Shown here: positions 45,058 to 53,799 of the stretch, piece by piece
How positions within the stretch are numbered: position 1 is the stretch's first letter
How the letters are laid out: the number at the start of each line of letters is the position of its first letter
DNA from: Faecalicatena contorta
GTDB taxonomy: Bacteria; Bacillota; Clostridia; Lachnospirales; Lachnospiraceae
Reading direction: 5' to 3'
NCBI RefSeq assembly: GCF_021531995.1
Contig: NZ_JAFBIZ010000005.1
Span: 1 to 59,012, forward strand
DNA: 59,012 nt
The notes under the pieces: generated by a model
Databases searched by the model: none
Told to the model about the DNA's origin: nothing
Seen by the model: the letters and a program-made list of their open reading frames with translations, nothing else
Made by a program: the position numbers and the translations under genes

Positions 45058-46038
45058 TTACCATTCCAGCAAGGATGCTCCCCAGGTAAGTCCTGCTCCA
45101 AATCCTGCCAGGATGATCTTCTGCCCGTTCTTTAATAGTCCCTTCCGATTCATCTCATCTAACAGAATCGGAATGCTCGCAGAGGATGTATTGCCATACT
45201 CCTGCAGATTCATCGGAAATTTCTCAATAGGCTCTTCCAGGCGCTTTGCCACAGATTCCACAATCCTTCGATTTGCCTGATGTAGAATATACCATGCAAT
45301 CTCTTCTTTTTTCATCTGATTCTTTTCCAGTAATTCTTCCACAGCCTGTGGTACACTCTTTACCGCAAATTTGAACACTGCCCGGCCATCCATCTGCATC
45401 AGGTAACGATCCTCCATCCATTCCTGCGGATCTACTTTCCCGGCAAGTTCACTTTTATTGTAACGGCTGGTACAGCTAAGTGCCGCTCCCTTTGCCCCAT
45501 CGGAGTGCGTTACCGGAATATACGCCTTCTGAGCACAGGCTTTTACAACAGCTGCCCCCGCCCCGTCTCCGAATAAAATACAGGTACCGCGATCTTTCCA
45601 GTTCGTCAGATTGGACAGGCTTTCGCTTCCTATGATCAACGCATTCTGGTATACCCCGGAAGCAAGGTATGCCATCGCTGTATTGTAGGCGAGCACAAAT
45701 CCGGTACAGGCCGCACTGAGATCAAAACAGGTTGCATGAACTGCGCCCAGTTCTTTTTGAACCTCACAAGCTGCACACGGGAGCACAACATTCGAAGATA
45801 TCGTCGATACAAGAATCAGATCGATCTCCTGTGCAGACATTCCCGCATTGTCCAGAGCTCTCTTTCCTGCTTCCGCCGCCATTGACACCGTTGTTTCTTC
45901 TCTGATGATATGACGTCTTACAACTCCGGTTCGCTCCTGTATCCATTCATCACTGGTCTCTACCAGCTTTGCAATATCATGATTATCCATTACGAATGAC
46001 GGCACACACGATCCCGTTCCACATATTTTTCCAGTCAT
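45058..46038 (-). CDS. fabH: 3-oxoacyl-ACP synthase III
   Basis: A 326-residue initiating condensing enzyme that joins acetyl- or branched acyl-CoA to malonyl-ACP. The catalytic Cys111 is in FDLSAACTGFVLAYNTAM, the His in WYILHQANRRIVESVA near 247 and the Asn in QEYGNTSSASIPILL near 277. It is the first gene of the operon and lies under the FabT-flanked promoter, which is the usual control point for chain initiation. Confidence 0.96.
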   Translation of the reverse strand: MTGKICGTGSCVPSFVMDNHDIAKLVETSDEWIQERTGVVRRHIIREETTVSMAAEAGKRALDNAGMSAQEIDLILVSTISSNVVLPCAACEVQKELGAVHATCFDLSAACTGFVLAYNTAMAYLASGVYQNALIIGSESLSNLTNWKDRGTCILFGDGAGAAVVKACAQKAYIPVTHSDGAKGAALSCTSRYNKSELAGKVDPQEWMEDRYLMQMDGRAVFKFAVKSVPQAVEELLEKNQMKKEEIAWYILHQANRRIVESVAKRLEEPIEKFPMNLQEYGNTSSASIPILLDEMNRKGLLKNGQKIILAGFGAGLTWGASLLEW

Positions 46039-46070
46039 ATAAATACCTCTGTTTACTTTGAATACAAGTT

Positions 46071-46087
46071 ATTTTGACTTTCAAAGT
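46071..46087 (-). promoter_or_regulatory. FabT-type operator, proximal
   Basis: ATTTTGACTTTCAAAGT is a 17-base near-palindrome (TTTTGA facing TCAAAG) overlapping the -10 box and start site of the fab promoter. It resembles the reported FabT consensus TTTGATTATCAAA. A weaker half-match (ACTTTGAATACAAGTT) follows at 46055-46070. Confidence 0.7.
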
Positions 46088-46113
46088 ATATATCATATTG
46101 TTTTGCATGTCAA
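46085..46113 (-). promoter_or_regulatory. Sigma-A promoter of the fab operon
   Basis: TTGACA (46113-46108), 17 bp, TATACT (46090-46085). The start near 46079 leaves a 40-base leader to the fabH ATG at 46038. Confidence 0.85.
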
Positions 46114-46114
46114 G

Positions 46115-46133
46115 TATTTTGATTATCAAAATA
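46115..46133 (-). promoter_or_regulatory. FabT-type operator, distal
   Basis: TATTTTGATTATCAAAATA is a perfect palindrome with 8-bp arms and a three-base centre, ending one base upstream of the -35 box. Its core is identical to the reported FabT consensus. Confidence 0.85.
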
Positions 46134-46157
46134 TTATCCTAAAAAAATGCTGCAGAC

Positions 46158-46199
46158 GAAAAGCCGGCATCAGGACTTTTTCCCCGTCCCGATGCCGGT
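46158..46199 (-). terminator. Terminator of the serine dehydratase operon
   Basis: On the minus strand CCGGCATC and GATGCCGG pair, with an inner GGAC/GTCC pair, and TTTTC follows. It separates sdaAA from the fab promoter. The loop contains GGGACGGGGA, the same word as in the 7940-7989 palindrome. Confidence 0.75.
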
Positions 46200-46218
46200 T
46201 TATTTCTGACTTCAGATT

Positions 46219-47088
46219 TTACATATTCATCTGTTTTACAACTTCCTCAGCTGCCGGGCTTCCTGCCACGCCGCCGACTCCGGTCTCGCGCAGAGAGACA
46301 TCCATCTTATCTCCGACCTCTTTCATCGCATCAATGACCTGATCTACCGGAATCTTGCTTGTGATTCCCGCCAATGCCATATCGGCTGCCGCCATCGCAT
46401 TTACAGCACCTCCGACATTTCTCTTTACGCAGGGAACTTCTACCAGTCCGCCCACCGGATCACATACCAGTCCCATCAGATTCTTAAGCGCCATCGCACA
46501 GGCATCTCCAATCTGCTGTGTATTTCCACCTCTGACATAACAGATCGCTCCTGCCGCCATTCCGGAACCGGAGCCAATCTCCGCCTGACATCCACCGGAA
46601 GCACCGGCAAGATATGCACGATTGGCAATGATCTGTCCCAGACCTGCTGCCACATACATAGCTTCGATCATCGTTTCTTCCGGAACATCGTATTCACGAT
46701 AATAAGTAACCAGAACCGCAGGCAGTACACCACAGGCACCTGCCGTCGGAGCAGCAACGATACGCTTCATACAGGCATTGTTACATCCCATTTTTAATGC
46801 ATTGGTCATTACTTTCGCCATAAAATTACCGCACAGAGGATCTCCCGTCTGCAGATACTGTTCCATAAGCCCGCCTTCTTTTCCGACCAGGCCGCTTCTG
46901 GATACTCTGTCCGGTTCATAAGCATCCAATGCATCCAGCATGGAATGCCACATATATTTCATCTTTTCCCAGGAATCCTCAACTTTGATGCCGCGTTCAT
47001 CTGCATCTTCGAGCTGTATCGCCTTCCAGAATGGAATCCTGTCTTTTTCACACCTTTCCAGTGCTTCTTCCATTGATTGATATGACAT
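46219..47088 (-). CDS. sdaAA: L-serine dehydratase, iron-sulfur type, alpha subunit
   Basis: A 289-residue subunit of the oxygen-sensitive [4Fe-4S] serine dehydratase that turns L-serine into pyruvate and ammonia. Candidate cluster cysteines are in GCNNACMKRIVAAPTAGACG near residue 106 and CDPVGGLVEVPCVKRN near 205. The N-terminal SYQSMEEALERCEKDRIPFW is typical. sdaAB lies 28 bases upstream, so both subunits are co-expressed. Confidence 0.94.
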   Translation of the reverse strand: MSYQSMEEALERCEKDRIPFWKAIQLEDADERGIKVEDSWEKMKYMWHSMLDALDAYEPDRVSRSGLVGKEGGLMEQYLQTGDPLCGNFMAKVMTNALKMGCNNACMKRIVAAPTAGACGVLPAVLVTYYREYDVPEETMIEAMYVAAGLGQIIANRAYLAGASGGCQAEIGSGSGMAAGAICYVRGGNTQQIGDACAMALKNLMGLVCDPVGGLVEVPCVKRNVGGAVNAMAAADMALAGITSKIPVDQVIDAMKEVGDKMDVSLRETGVGGVAGSPAAEEVVKQMNM

Positions 47089-47116
47089 ACTCTTTTATAT
47101 CCTCCACTATCATATA

Positions 47117-47788
47117 TTACGTTGTCCCGTTGGGATCAAGGAATTTCACTCTTATAATTCCCGGCTTTCTTTCCAGATCTTCGATTGCCTCACGAGGTAC
47201 GATCTGATCCGTCTCAACTACCATAACCGCCGTACCGCCACGCTTATCACGGAACACCTGCATGGTAGCAACATTAATCTCTGCATTGCTCAAAGCATTC
47301 GCCACTTCTCTGATTCTTCCCGGCTCGTCCACGTTGCGGATAATCAGTGTGCAGCTCTCACCACTGAAGTTTACATCGATCCCATCCAGTTTACATACCC
47401 GGATTCTTCCACCTCCGATGGAATATGCCTGAATCTTCATCGTCGGTGCTCCGTTTGCTTCCATAATAATCTGGGCCGTATTCGGATGGGCTTCCTTGAT
47501 ATCCTTATTCTGAATGGTAAATTCCATTCCCTCCTCATGTGCTACTTCAAAACTGGTCGGAATCCTCATGTCGTCCGGCATCATCCCCAGAAGACCCGCG
47601 ATCAACGCTTTATCCGTTCCATGTCCTTTCCCCGTTGCTGCAAACGAACCATGCAGATATACGGTTGCTTTCTCCGGCTGTCTTCCAAAGAGCTGTCTTG
47701 CAATCAGACCGATACGTGCTGCTCCTGCCGTGTGGGAACTGGACGGACCTACCATAACTGGTCCCAGAATGTCAAATATATTTCCCAT
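47117..47788 (-). CDS. sdaAB: L-serine dehydratase, iron-sulfur type, beta subunit
   Basis: A 223-residue subunit. Residues 1-130 carry the SDH beta domain with ILGPVMVGPSSSHTAGAARI near the start, and residues 145-218 form an ACT domain (CTLIIRNVDEPGRIREVANA), probably for serine binding. The promoter TTGTAA-17-TATAAT lies 45-70 bases upstream. It is first of the two-gene operon. Confidence 0.94.
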   Translation of the reverse strand: MGNIFDILGPVMVGPSSSHTAGAARIGLIARQLFGRQPEKATVYLHGSFAATGKGHGTDKALIAGLLGMMPDDMRIPTSFEVAHEEGMEFTIQNKDIKEAHPNTAQIIMEANGAPTMKIQAYSIGGGRIRVCKLDGIDVNFSGESCTLIIRNVDEPGRIREVANALSNAEINVATMQVFRDKRGGTAVMVVETDQIVPREAIEDLERKPGIIRVKFLDPNGTT

Positions 47789-47831
47789 TTATTTACCCTC
47801 TCTTTTCTTATTTTGACATATTTCTTCTTTT

Positions 47832-47860
47832 ATTATACTTGTCTTACTCAAGCTTTACAA
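47832..47860 (-). promoter_or_regulatory. Sigma-A promoter of sdaAB-sdaAA
   Basis: TTGTAA (47860-47855), 17 bp, TATAAT (47837-47832) on the minus strand, about 45 bases before the sdaAB ATG. Confidence 0.7.
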
Positions 47861-47988
47861 CGAGAATTTACAGCATTTCTAAAAGGGGTCTTCTCCTGTT
47901 TCTTTCTCAAAACTCCCTTTTGGAAATGTTGTAAAATACATTGGAATATGCTAAGATTGGATACAGTCTAAAAAAGGAAGTGCAGATA

Positions 47989-49107
47989 ATGAATAAAAAA
48001 GAAGTACTGGAAATCCGCAAGCAGTTTACTCCGGAAAACTGTGCGATCACCCGTATCTGTGGCTGCTATGTGGATCATGAAAAAGAGAAAAAAATGGAGA
48101 TGAAAAAAGCCTTTCTTTCCCTGCCGGAGGAAGAGGCTTTCAAATACTTTGACATATTTAAACACACACTCTCCGGCACACTCGGAAAGAATCTGATCAA
48201 TATGGAATTCCCTCTGGAGCAGGAATTAAACGGAGGAACCCAGGAATTCCTGTTAAAGCTTCGCGACAGCAGACTAGAAGACGATCTGCTTCTGGAGGAA
48301 TTCTATGACAAAGTAATCGAAAACTATGAATATGGCGAGAATTACTTCATCGTGCTGATCCATGCCGTCTACGATGTTCCGGGAGTAGCAAAAGACGGAA
48401 TGGAGATGGATGACGCTTCCGATACGGTCTATGATCATATCCTGTGCAGTATCTGTCCGGTGAATCTCACCAAGGCAGGACTTACTTACAACGCTCTTAC
48501 CAATAACATTGAAGACCGTATTCGCGACTGGATTGTAGACGGACCTGTGAAAGGCTTCCTCTTTCCTGCATTCCAGGATCGCGCCACCGACCTGCATGGC
48601 GTCCTGTATTATACAAAGAAGCCGGAAGAACTTCAACCTGCCTTTATCTCCAACGTTCTCGGCGCAGCCATTCCACTGACTGCCGGTGATCAGAAGACCA
48701 CCTTTCAGGCCATAATCAGTGATACTCTGGGAGATGACTGCGATTATGAAGTTGTCCGTAATATCCATGACAATCTGAATGAAATGCTGGAAGAATCCAA
48801 AGAAGAACCAGAGCCACTGGAATTATCCAAACCCGATGTCAGGAAACTCTTATCCAGAAGTGGTGTATCTGAGGAAAAGCTTGAATCCTTCGACAAAGAG
48901 TATGAAGAAACCGTCGGCGAACACAAAACACTCCTTGCGTCCAATATTGCCAGTGCCAAAACGTTCCAAATCGAGACGCCTGATATCATCATAAAAGTGA
49001 ATCCGGAACGCTCAGATCTGGTAGAGACCCGGGAAATCGACGGCAGACGCTGCCTGGTCATCGCCATCGACGATCATCTGGAAGTAAATGGGATCGAAGT
49101 AAAGTAA
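47989..49107 (+). CDS. DUF4317 family protein
   Basis: A 372-residue cytoplasmic protein that I place in DUF4317, a family of unknown function in Clostridia. It begins NKKEVLEIRKQFTPENCAIT and contains RICGCYVDHEKEKK near residue 22, LHGVLYYTKKPEELQPAF near 205 and a C-terminal segment PDIIIKVNPERSDLVETREI near 335. No signal peptide or membrane helix is seen. The start at 47989 lies behind AGGAAG. It stands alone between divergent sda genes and a terminator. Function is unknown. Confidence 0.8.
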   Translation: MNKKEVLEIRKQFTPENCAITRICGCYVDHEKEKKMEMKKAFLSLPEEEAFKYFDIFKHTLSGTLGKNLINMEFPLEQELNGGTQEFLLKLRDSRLEDDLLLEEFYDKVIENYEYGENYFIVLIHAVYDVPGVAKDGMEMDDASDTVYDHILCSICPVNLTKAGLTYNALTNNIEDRIRDWIVDGPVKGFLFPAFQDRATDLHGVLYYTKKPEELQPAFISNVLGAAIPLTAGDQKTTFQAIISDTLGDDCDYEVVRNIHDNLNEMLEESKEEPEPLELSKPDVRKLLSRSGVSEEKLESFDKEYEETVGEHKTLLASNIASAKTFQIETPDIIIKVNPERSDLVETREIDGRRCLVIAIDDHLEVNGIEVK

Positions 49108-49127
49108 GGATTCCTTGGCTCTCTACT

Positions 49128-49165
49128 GGCATCGAGATTCTGGAAATTCCTGATATCTCGATGCC
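49128..49165 (+). terminator. Terminator of the DUF4317 gene
   Basis: GGCATCGAGAT (49128-49138) and ATCTCGATGCC (49155-49165) form a perfect 11-bp stem followed by ATTTTG. Confidence 0.8.
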
Positions 49166-49339
49166 ATTTTGTGTCAGGGCGGGTCCTTCATCCTTTGACA
49201 TGCATCGAGTTACAACATATTTCTTAATTATATATGTATTTTTCCTTCCAAAATCATCCATATTCTCTGTTTTTGTCATCTAGTTACCAGTTTCTTACAT
49301 TTTTTAGATGCATATTTCTACTCAAAATACCTTTTTCTG

Positions 49340-49443
49340 GCATATATGTGATCTGATTTTTTTAATTCTCGATGCAAACTCCTCTCTCCAATATAACTTT
49401 TCAGCATATATTTATCTGAATTTGTCAAATCCTCGATGCAAAA
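49340..49443. repeat. Two copies of a ~39-bp repeat with 64-bp period
   Basis: GCATATAT...ATCTGA...CTCGATGCAAA occurs at 49340-49378 and again at 49404-49443, with the ends best conserved. The word TCGATGC/GCATCGA also appears at 49199-49206 and in the terminator at 49128-49165, and further GCATAT words lie near 49311. The 49166-49539 gap is AT-rich and non-coding otherwise. The role is unknown. Confidence 0.6.
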
Positions 49444-49539
49444 CGATTTCTAAAACGAACACACTGCCTTCCTGAGATCTTCTTTTTTCGCTTCCGACAT
49501 TTTTTTGCGAGATTTTTTTTAATTTTTTCAAAAAAGTAT

Positions 49540-49568
49540 TTGCATTCTCGTGTATCCTGTGATAGAAT
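49540..49568 (+). promoter_or_regulatory. Promoter of tRNA-Leu
   Basis: TTGCAT (49540-49545), 17 bp, TAGAAT (49563-49568), with the tRNA 5' end 12 bases downstream. Confidence 0.75.
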
Positions 49569-49579
49569 ACTTTTTGTCA

Positions 49580-49663
49580 GCGGAGATGGCGGAATGGCAG
49601 ACGCGCTAGATTCAGGTTCTAGTGGGAGTTCATCCTGTGAGGGTTCAAGTCCCTTTCTCCGCA
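49580..49663 (+). tRNA. tRNA-Leu (anticodon CAG)
   Basis: An 84-base class II tRNA. The acceptor arms GCGGAGA and TCTCCGC pair fully. The anticodon arm CTAGA-TTCAGGT-TCTAG gives anticodon CAG for leucine codon CUG. A long variable arm (GGGAGTTCATCCT region) and the T arm GAGGG-TTCAAGT-CCCTT follow. The discriminator is A, and CCA is not encoded (TCA follows). A promoter and a terminator bracket it. Confidence 0.95.
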
Positions 49664-49671
49664 TCACAAAA

Positions 49672-49695
49672 GCCCTTGAAATTCAAGGGCTTTTT
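49672..49695 (+). terminator. Terminator of tRNA-Leu
   Basis: GCCCTTGAA (49672-49680) and TTCAAGGGC (49682-49690) with a one-base centre, then TTTTT. Confidence 0.85.
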
Positions 49696-49776
49696 CATTC
49701 TGTCTAAAGTTCACACTGTATCCTGTTATCTTCCTTACGGCAACAAATAAAGCAGTGTCAATCACTCATTTTCAAA

Positions 49777-49810
49777 GCCCCGGCAGACTTATCACTCAAT
49801 CTGCCGGGGC
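49777..49810. terminator. Terminator at the 3' end of the surface-protein gene
   Basis: GCCCCGGCAGA (49777-49787) and TCTGCCGGGGC (49800-49810) form a perfect 11-bp stem with a 12-base loop. The T run is strong on the plus strand (TTTTTATG) and short on the minus strand (TTTGAAAA). It lies 14 bases after the surface-protein stop, so bidirectional use is likely. Confidence 0.8.
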
Positions 49811-49824
49811 TTTTTATGTATCAT

Positions 49825-52800
49825 CTACTGTTTTGTTTTCCCCGGAACCCATTTTCCGTTTGCGTCTACATAATATCTGTCGTTGTCGACCCATTCATCT
49901 GTAGCCATCACTCCATCGGACTTCAGATAATAATTGCCAACCCACTTACTCGTTACTTTTCTGCCATTGGAATCAAAATAGTAATACTCTCCGTCAATGG
50001 ACTGCCAACCGGTTACCATCGCTCCGGTTCCCTTGAAATAATACGTATGATCCAGCCATTCATTCGCATACATGATGCCGGTTGCCGGTGCAAAATAATA
50101 CCAGGTGCTTCCGGACTGCAGCCAGCCGGTCGCCTTTGCTCCTGAACTCTTGAAATAGTACCAGTTCTCGTCCAGCTGAAGCCAGCCGGTCGCCATCACG
50201 CCGTCGCCCTTCAGATAGTAGGTATCCTGATACCATTCATTCTCCAGCATCGCTCCGGTCTCTGAATCCATATAGTACCACTTACCTGCGGACTGCAGCC
50301 AGCCGCTTGCTCTGACACCGCTGCTGTTCAGGTAATACCATTTACCGGAGAGATCCAGCCAGCCGGTCGCCATAGCTCCGCCACTCTTCAGATAATAATA
50401 CTTGCCATCCAGTTTCAGCCACTGATTCTCATACATCATTCCTGTCGCCGGATCAAAATAGTACCACGTATTCTTAATCTTATTCCATCCGGTCACACGA
50501 TAACCGGATGCATTGAAATAATACCATTGTTCGTCAATCTTCTTCCAGCAGCTCACCGGATAGGTTCCATCCGTACAAAGGAACCACCAGCCTTTGGAAT
50601 TGGACTTCCATTCACCCAGAGGCAATTTCGAAATACTCTGAATCTCTTCGTCTCCGCACTTGCTGCATACACGCTTCTTACATCCTTCTTCCGAAGTCGT
50701 CGCTTCTTTTACCGTCTGCCATTCTCCATATGTATGTCCCGCTGCAGGGATTACTCGTGCACTATCCTCTTTTACTGCATCACAGGTGCTGCAATGAATA
50801 CTTTCACTTCCCACTTCCGTACATGTTGCTTCTTTCTCTACTGTATAGTCTGTATTCCAGGTGTGACCCTTGGCCGGGATCTCTTCCGTCCTGGTCGTTC
50901 CACATGCTGTACAGGTATAGGTCTTTTCGCCTTCTTCCGTACACGTTGCCTCCGTTGTCACCTTTCCTTCATCCCAGCTGTGGCCCTTCGACGGTATCTC
51001 ACGTACACTATCTTCTTTTACTGTATCACAGACACTGCAATGAATGCTTTCACTTCCCGCTTCTGTACACGTTGCTTCTTTGGCCACTGTATAGTCTGTA
51101 TTCCATGTATGGCCTTTGGCCGGGATCTCTTCCGTCCTGGTTGTTCCGCACACTGTACAGGTATAGATCTTTTCGCCTTCTTCCGTGCACGTTGCCTCCG
51201 TTGTCACCTTTCCTTCATCCCAGCTGTGGCCCTTCGCCGGGATCTCTCGTGCACTATCCTCTTTTACCACATCACAGACACTGCAATGAATGCTTTCACT
51301 TCCCGCTTCTGTACATGTTGCTTCTTTGTCCACTGTATAGTCTGTATTCCAGGTGTGGCCTTTTGCTGGGATCTCTTCCGTCCTGATGATTCCGCACACT
51401 GTACAGGTATAGGTCTTTTCTCCGGTTTCCGTACACGTTGCTTCCGTTGTCACTTTTCCTTCATCCCATCTGTGACCCTTCGCCGGGATCTCTCGTTCAC
51501 TATCCTCTTTTACTGCATCACAGACACTGCAATGAATACTTTCACTTCCTGCTTCTGTACACGTTGCTTCTTTGTCCACTGTATAGTCTGTATTCCAGGT
51601 ATGACCCTTGGCCGGTATCTCTCGTGAACTCTCCTTTTTCACCTCATCACAGACACTGCAATGAATACTTTCACTTCCGATTTCTGTGCAGGTTGCCTCT
51701 TTATCTACTGTATAATCTTCATCCCAGGTATGGCCCTTTTCTGGAATCACTTCCGTCTTTGTACCTTCACAAACAGTACATATATACAGCTCCTCTCCAG
51801 CTTCTGTACACGTTGCTTCTGTGATTACCTCTCCTTCATCCCAGACATGATCACAGATGTACACTTCAAATTCCCTGTTATATTTTTCTGCATATTCCTG
51901 CGCTGTCGTATTCTCAAAACCATAGATTCGCTCAAAAGGAAGTGTATTTTGACTATCCGCAATCGTACATTCCTTATTAATCACAACTGCAGAAGTCAAT
52001 CCTTTACAATTATTAAACGCATCCAGCCCAATGTACTTCACATTTTTTGACAGGAACACATTTCCTGACAAATTACTACATCCATTGAAAGCTTCATTTC
52101 CAATAAATGTAACATTCAACGGAAGAACCAGTTCTCCATCAAAGCCTCTACACCCCTCAAAAGTTTCTTCTTCAATTCTTGTGACACCTTCGGGTATTAC
52201 CAACTGGCCGGAAAGTTTTGAACAGGTGCTGAAAGCTGAAGTCCCAATACTTACCAGGCCCTCTGGCAGTACCAGCTTTCCATCAAATCCGCTACACCCT
52301 GAGAAAGTTCTATCTTCAATTCTGCTCAGATGTTCAGGCAACACCAGATCACCACTAAAATACTTACAAGAAATGAATGCTCCACTTCCGATAGAAGTCA
52401 AGCTATCCGGCAATTCTAAAGTTCCGGTAAAATTACAATTATTAAACGCTGAATTTCCTATCGTTTCAAGCTTTGCCGGCAATACCAGGTTCCCGGTAAA
52501 ACCACTGCATGAACTAAACGCTTCATTTCCTATCGTCCTCAAATTCTCTGAAAGTCTTAATTCTGTAAACTTGTTGCAGCCAAAAAACGCTTGTGCTCCA
52601 ATCGTTTCCACTTTCGCAGGTATAACCAGACTTCCTGTAAAACCATTGCAGGCCCCAAAAGCATCACGCTCTATGGATGTTAAGTTTTCCGACAATTGAA
52701 GCTCGGTAAATTGTTTACATCCATAAAAGGTACTTTCCTCAATTTTCATTATGCCTTCTGGTATAATCAGTTTCCCAGTAAAGCCTTCGCAATGACTAAA

Positions 52801-53613
52801 CGCGCTTTTCCCAATATTCTTCAATCCTTCCGGCAATACCAGACTTCCTGTAAATCCACTACATCCCAAAAAAGCAGACTTCCCGATGGATGATATATTT
52901 TCTGACAGTTGAAGGCCTGTAAAGTTCTTACAATCACAGAATGTATATTCTTCAATTTTCGTTATCTCTTTCGGTATGATCAATTTTCCGGTAAAGCCTT
53001 CACACTGATAAAAAGCCCAACTGCCAATACTCTTTAACCCCTCCGGTAATACCAGGTTCCCGATAAAACCACTACATTGATAAAAGGCAGAAGAGCCGAT
53101 TTCTGTAACACTATCCGGAATGATCAATTCTCCACCCAATTTTGCAAATTGATAAAAAGCTTGTTTACCAATATAGGTAATTCCCTGCTGGATCTCCAGT
53201 TTTTCCAGACTCTCTTTGTAGTTATTCCATGGCGCATTTCCATAATAATCTTTCATGGCACCATTTCCGCTGATCACCAGGGTATCTCCCGTCTCGTCAG
53301 CATTACTGTCCAGCACCGTCCATACCACATTATCCTCCGTAGTAGCTCCACAGCTTCCACTTTCGATAACAATGCTTTCTTCTTCGGATTCCAAAACAAT
53401 CTCTTCCTCAACCTCTTCGGTTCTTTCGATACTGTCTTCTTCGGCCGTCTGCTCCTCAGGAATCTGTTCTTCTACGATCTGCTCTCCTGCGCTAACGACT
53501 GCCGCCTGTTCGGATTCCGCATCGGCGGCATAAGCTAACAGCATCGTATTGGGAATCACTGAATTGACAGTCAGTATCCCCACACCTAACAATGCAATCC
53601 ATTTTTTTCTCAT
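49825..53613 (-). CDS. BspA-like LRR surface protein with Cys-motif repeats and choline-binding-type repeats
   Basis: A 1262-residue exported protein. Residues 1-30 form a signal peptide (KKWIALLGVGILTVNSVIP, cleavage after LAYA). An acidic Glu-rich stretch follows to about 75, then a BspA/TpLRR leucine-rich domain from about 130 to 575 with repeats such as FSGCSGFDGKLVLPEGLVSI. Residues 586-1000 hold ten units of 38-43 residues of the type CTEAGSESIHCSVCD...IPAKGHTW. Residues 1000-1262 are cell-wall/choline-binding-type repeats (WYYFNASGYRVTGW, WYYFDPATGMMY). The last part should anchor it to teichoic or lipoteichoic acids, and the LRR part may bind host or matrix ligands. Start 53613 is set by GGAGAGGG. 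The frame is open throughout. Confidence 0.88.
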   Translation of the reverse strand: MRKKWIALLGVGILTVNSVIPNTMLLAYAADAESEQAAVVSAGEQIVEEQIPEEQTAEEDSIERTEEVEEEIVLESEEESIVIESGSCGATTEDNVVWTVLDSNADETGDTLVISGNGAMKDYYGNAPWNNYKESLEKLEIQQGITYIGKQAFYQFAKLGGELIIPDSVTEIGSSAFYQCSGFIGNLVLPEGLKSIGSWAFYQCEGFTGKLIIPKEITKIEEYTFCDCKNFTGLQLSENISSIGKSAFLGCSGFTGSLVLPEGLKNIGKSAFSHCEGFTGKLIIPEGIMKIEESTFYGCKQFTELQLSENLTSIERDAFGACNGFTGSLVIPAKVETIGAQAFFGCNKFTELRLSENLRTIGNEAFSSCSGFTGNLVLPAKLETIGNSAFNNCNFTGTLELPDSLTSIGSGAFISCKYFSGDLVLPEHLSRIEDRTFSGCSGFDGKLVLPEGLVSIGTSAFSTCSKLSGQLVIPEGVTRIEEETFEGCRGFDGELVLPLNVTFIGNEAFNGCSNLSGNVFLSKNVKYIGLDAFNNCKGLTSAVVINKECTIADSQNTLPFERIYGFENTTAQEYAEKYNREFEVYICDHVWDEGEVITEATCTEAGEELYICTVCEGTKTEVIPEKGHTWDEDYTVDKEATCTEIGSESIHCSVCDEVKKESSREIPAKGHTWNTDYTVDKEATCTEAGSESIHCSVCDAVKEDSEREIPAKGHRWDEGKVTTEATCTETGEKTYTCTVCGIIRTEEIPAKGHTWNTDYTVDKEATCTEAGSESIHCSVCDVVKEDSAREIPAKGHSWDEGKVTTEATCTEEGEKIYTCTVCGTTRTEEIPAKGHTWNTDYTVAKEATCTEAGSESIHCSVCDTVKEDSVREIPSKGHSWDEGKVTTEATCTEEGEKTYTCTACGTTRTEEIPAKGHTWNTDYTVEKEATCTEVGSESIHCSTCDAVKEDSARVIPAAGHTYGEWQTVKEATTSEEGCKKRVCSKCGDEEIQSISKLPLGEWKSNSKGWWFLCTDGTYPVSCWKKIDEQWYYFNASGYRVTGWNKIKNTWYYFDPATGMMYENQWLKLDGKYYYLKSGGAMATGWLDLSGKWYYLNSSGVRASGWLQSAGKWYYMDSETGAMLENEWYQDTYYLKGDGVMATGWLQLDENWYYFKSSGAKATGWLQSGSTWYYFAPATGIMYANEWLDHTYYFKGTGAMVTGWQSIDGEYYYFDSNGRKVTSKWVGNYYLKSDGVMATDEWVDNDRYYVDANGKWVPGKTKQ
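50620..51860 (-). repeat. Ten tandem Cys-motif repeats, partly as near-identical two-unit blocks
   Basis: Ten units each carry C-T-E, C-x2-C and a closing IPxKGH(T/S/R)W. Two subtypes alternate in the middle: a 43-residue form (TDYTVDKEATCTEAGSESIH) and a 39-residue form (DEGKVTTEATCTEEGEK). The alternating pair (about 246 bp) is repeated roughly three times with high DNA identity, indicating recent unequal duplication. The last unit has lost its first Cys. The Cys and His pattern could bind Zn or form disulfides; this is not proved. Confidence 0.8.
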
Positions 53614-53799
53614 CAATACAATCCCTCTCCTTTGTATACCAATTTTCCTGTCACTAAAACGCACAAAACAGTTTTTATTCCAGTAACTATATTCTATCAT
53701 ATATGGAAGAAAATTCCGATACTATATTATACTTTCCTCAATTTCAAAAAAAATATAACACAACTGCTACTCCGTAAGGGGCAACAGCCGTGACTATCT

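Noticed and set aside
49340-49443. CRISPR array
   Set aside because: Only two imperfect copies with one spacer-sized gap and no cas genes in the window.
50527-51627. Long plus-strand open frame of about 366 codons
   Set aside because: It is antisense to the repeat part of the surface-protein gene and merely reflects its codon periodicity.
50620-51860. CRISPR or VNTR array outside genes
   Set aside because: The repeats are in frame within one open protein-coding gene and encode regular Cys motifs.
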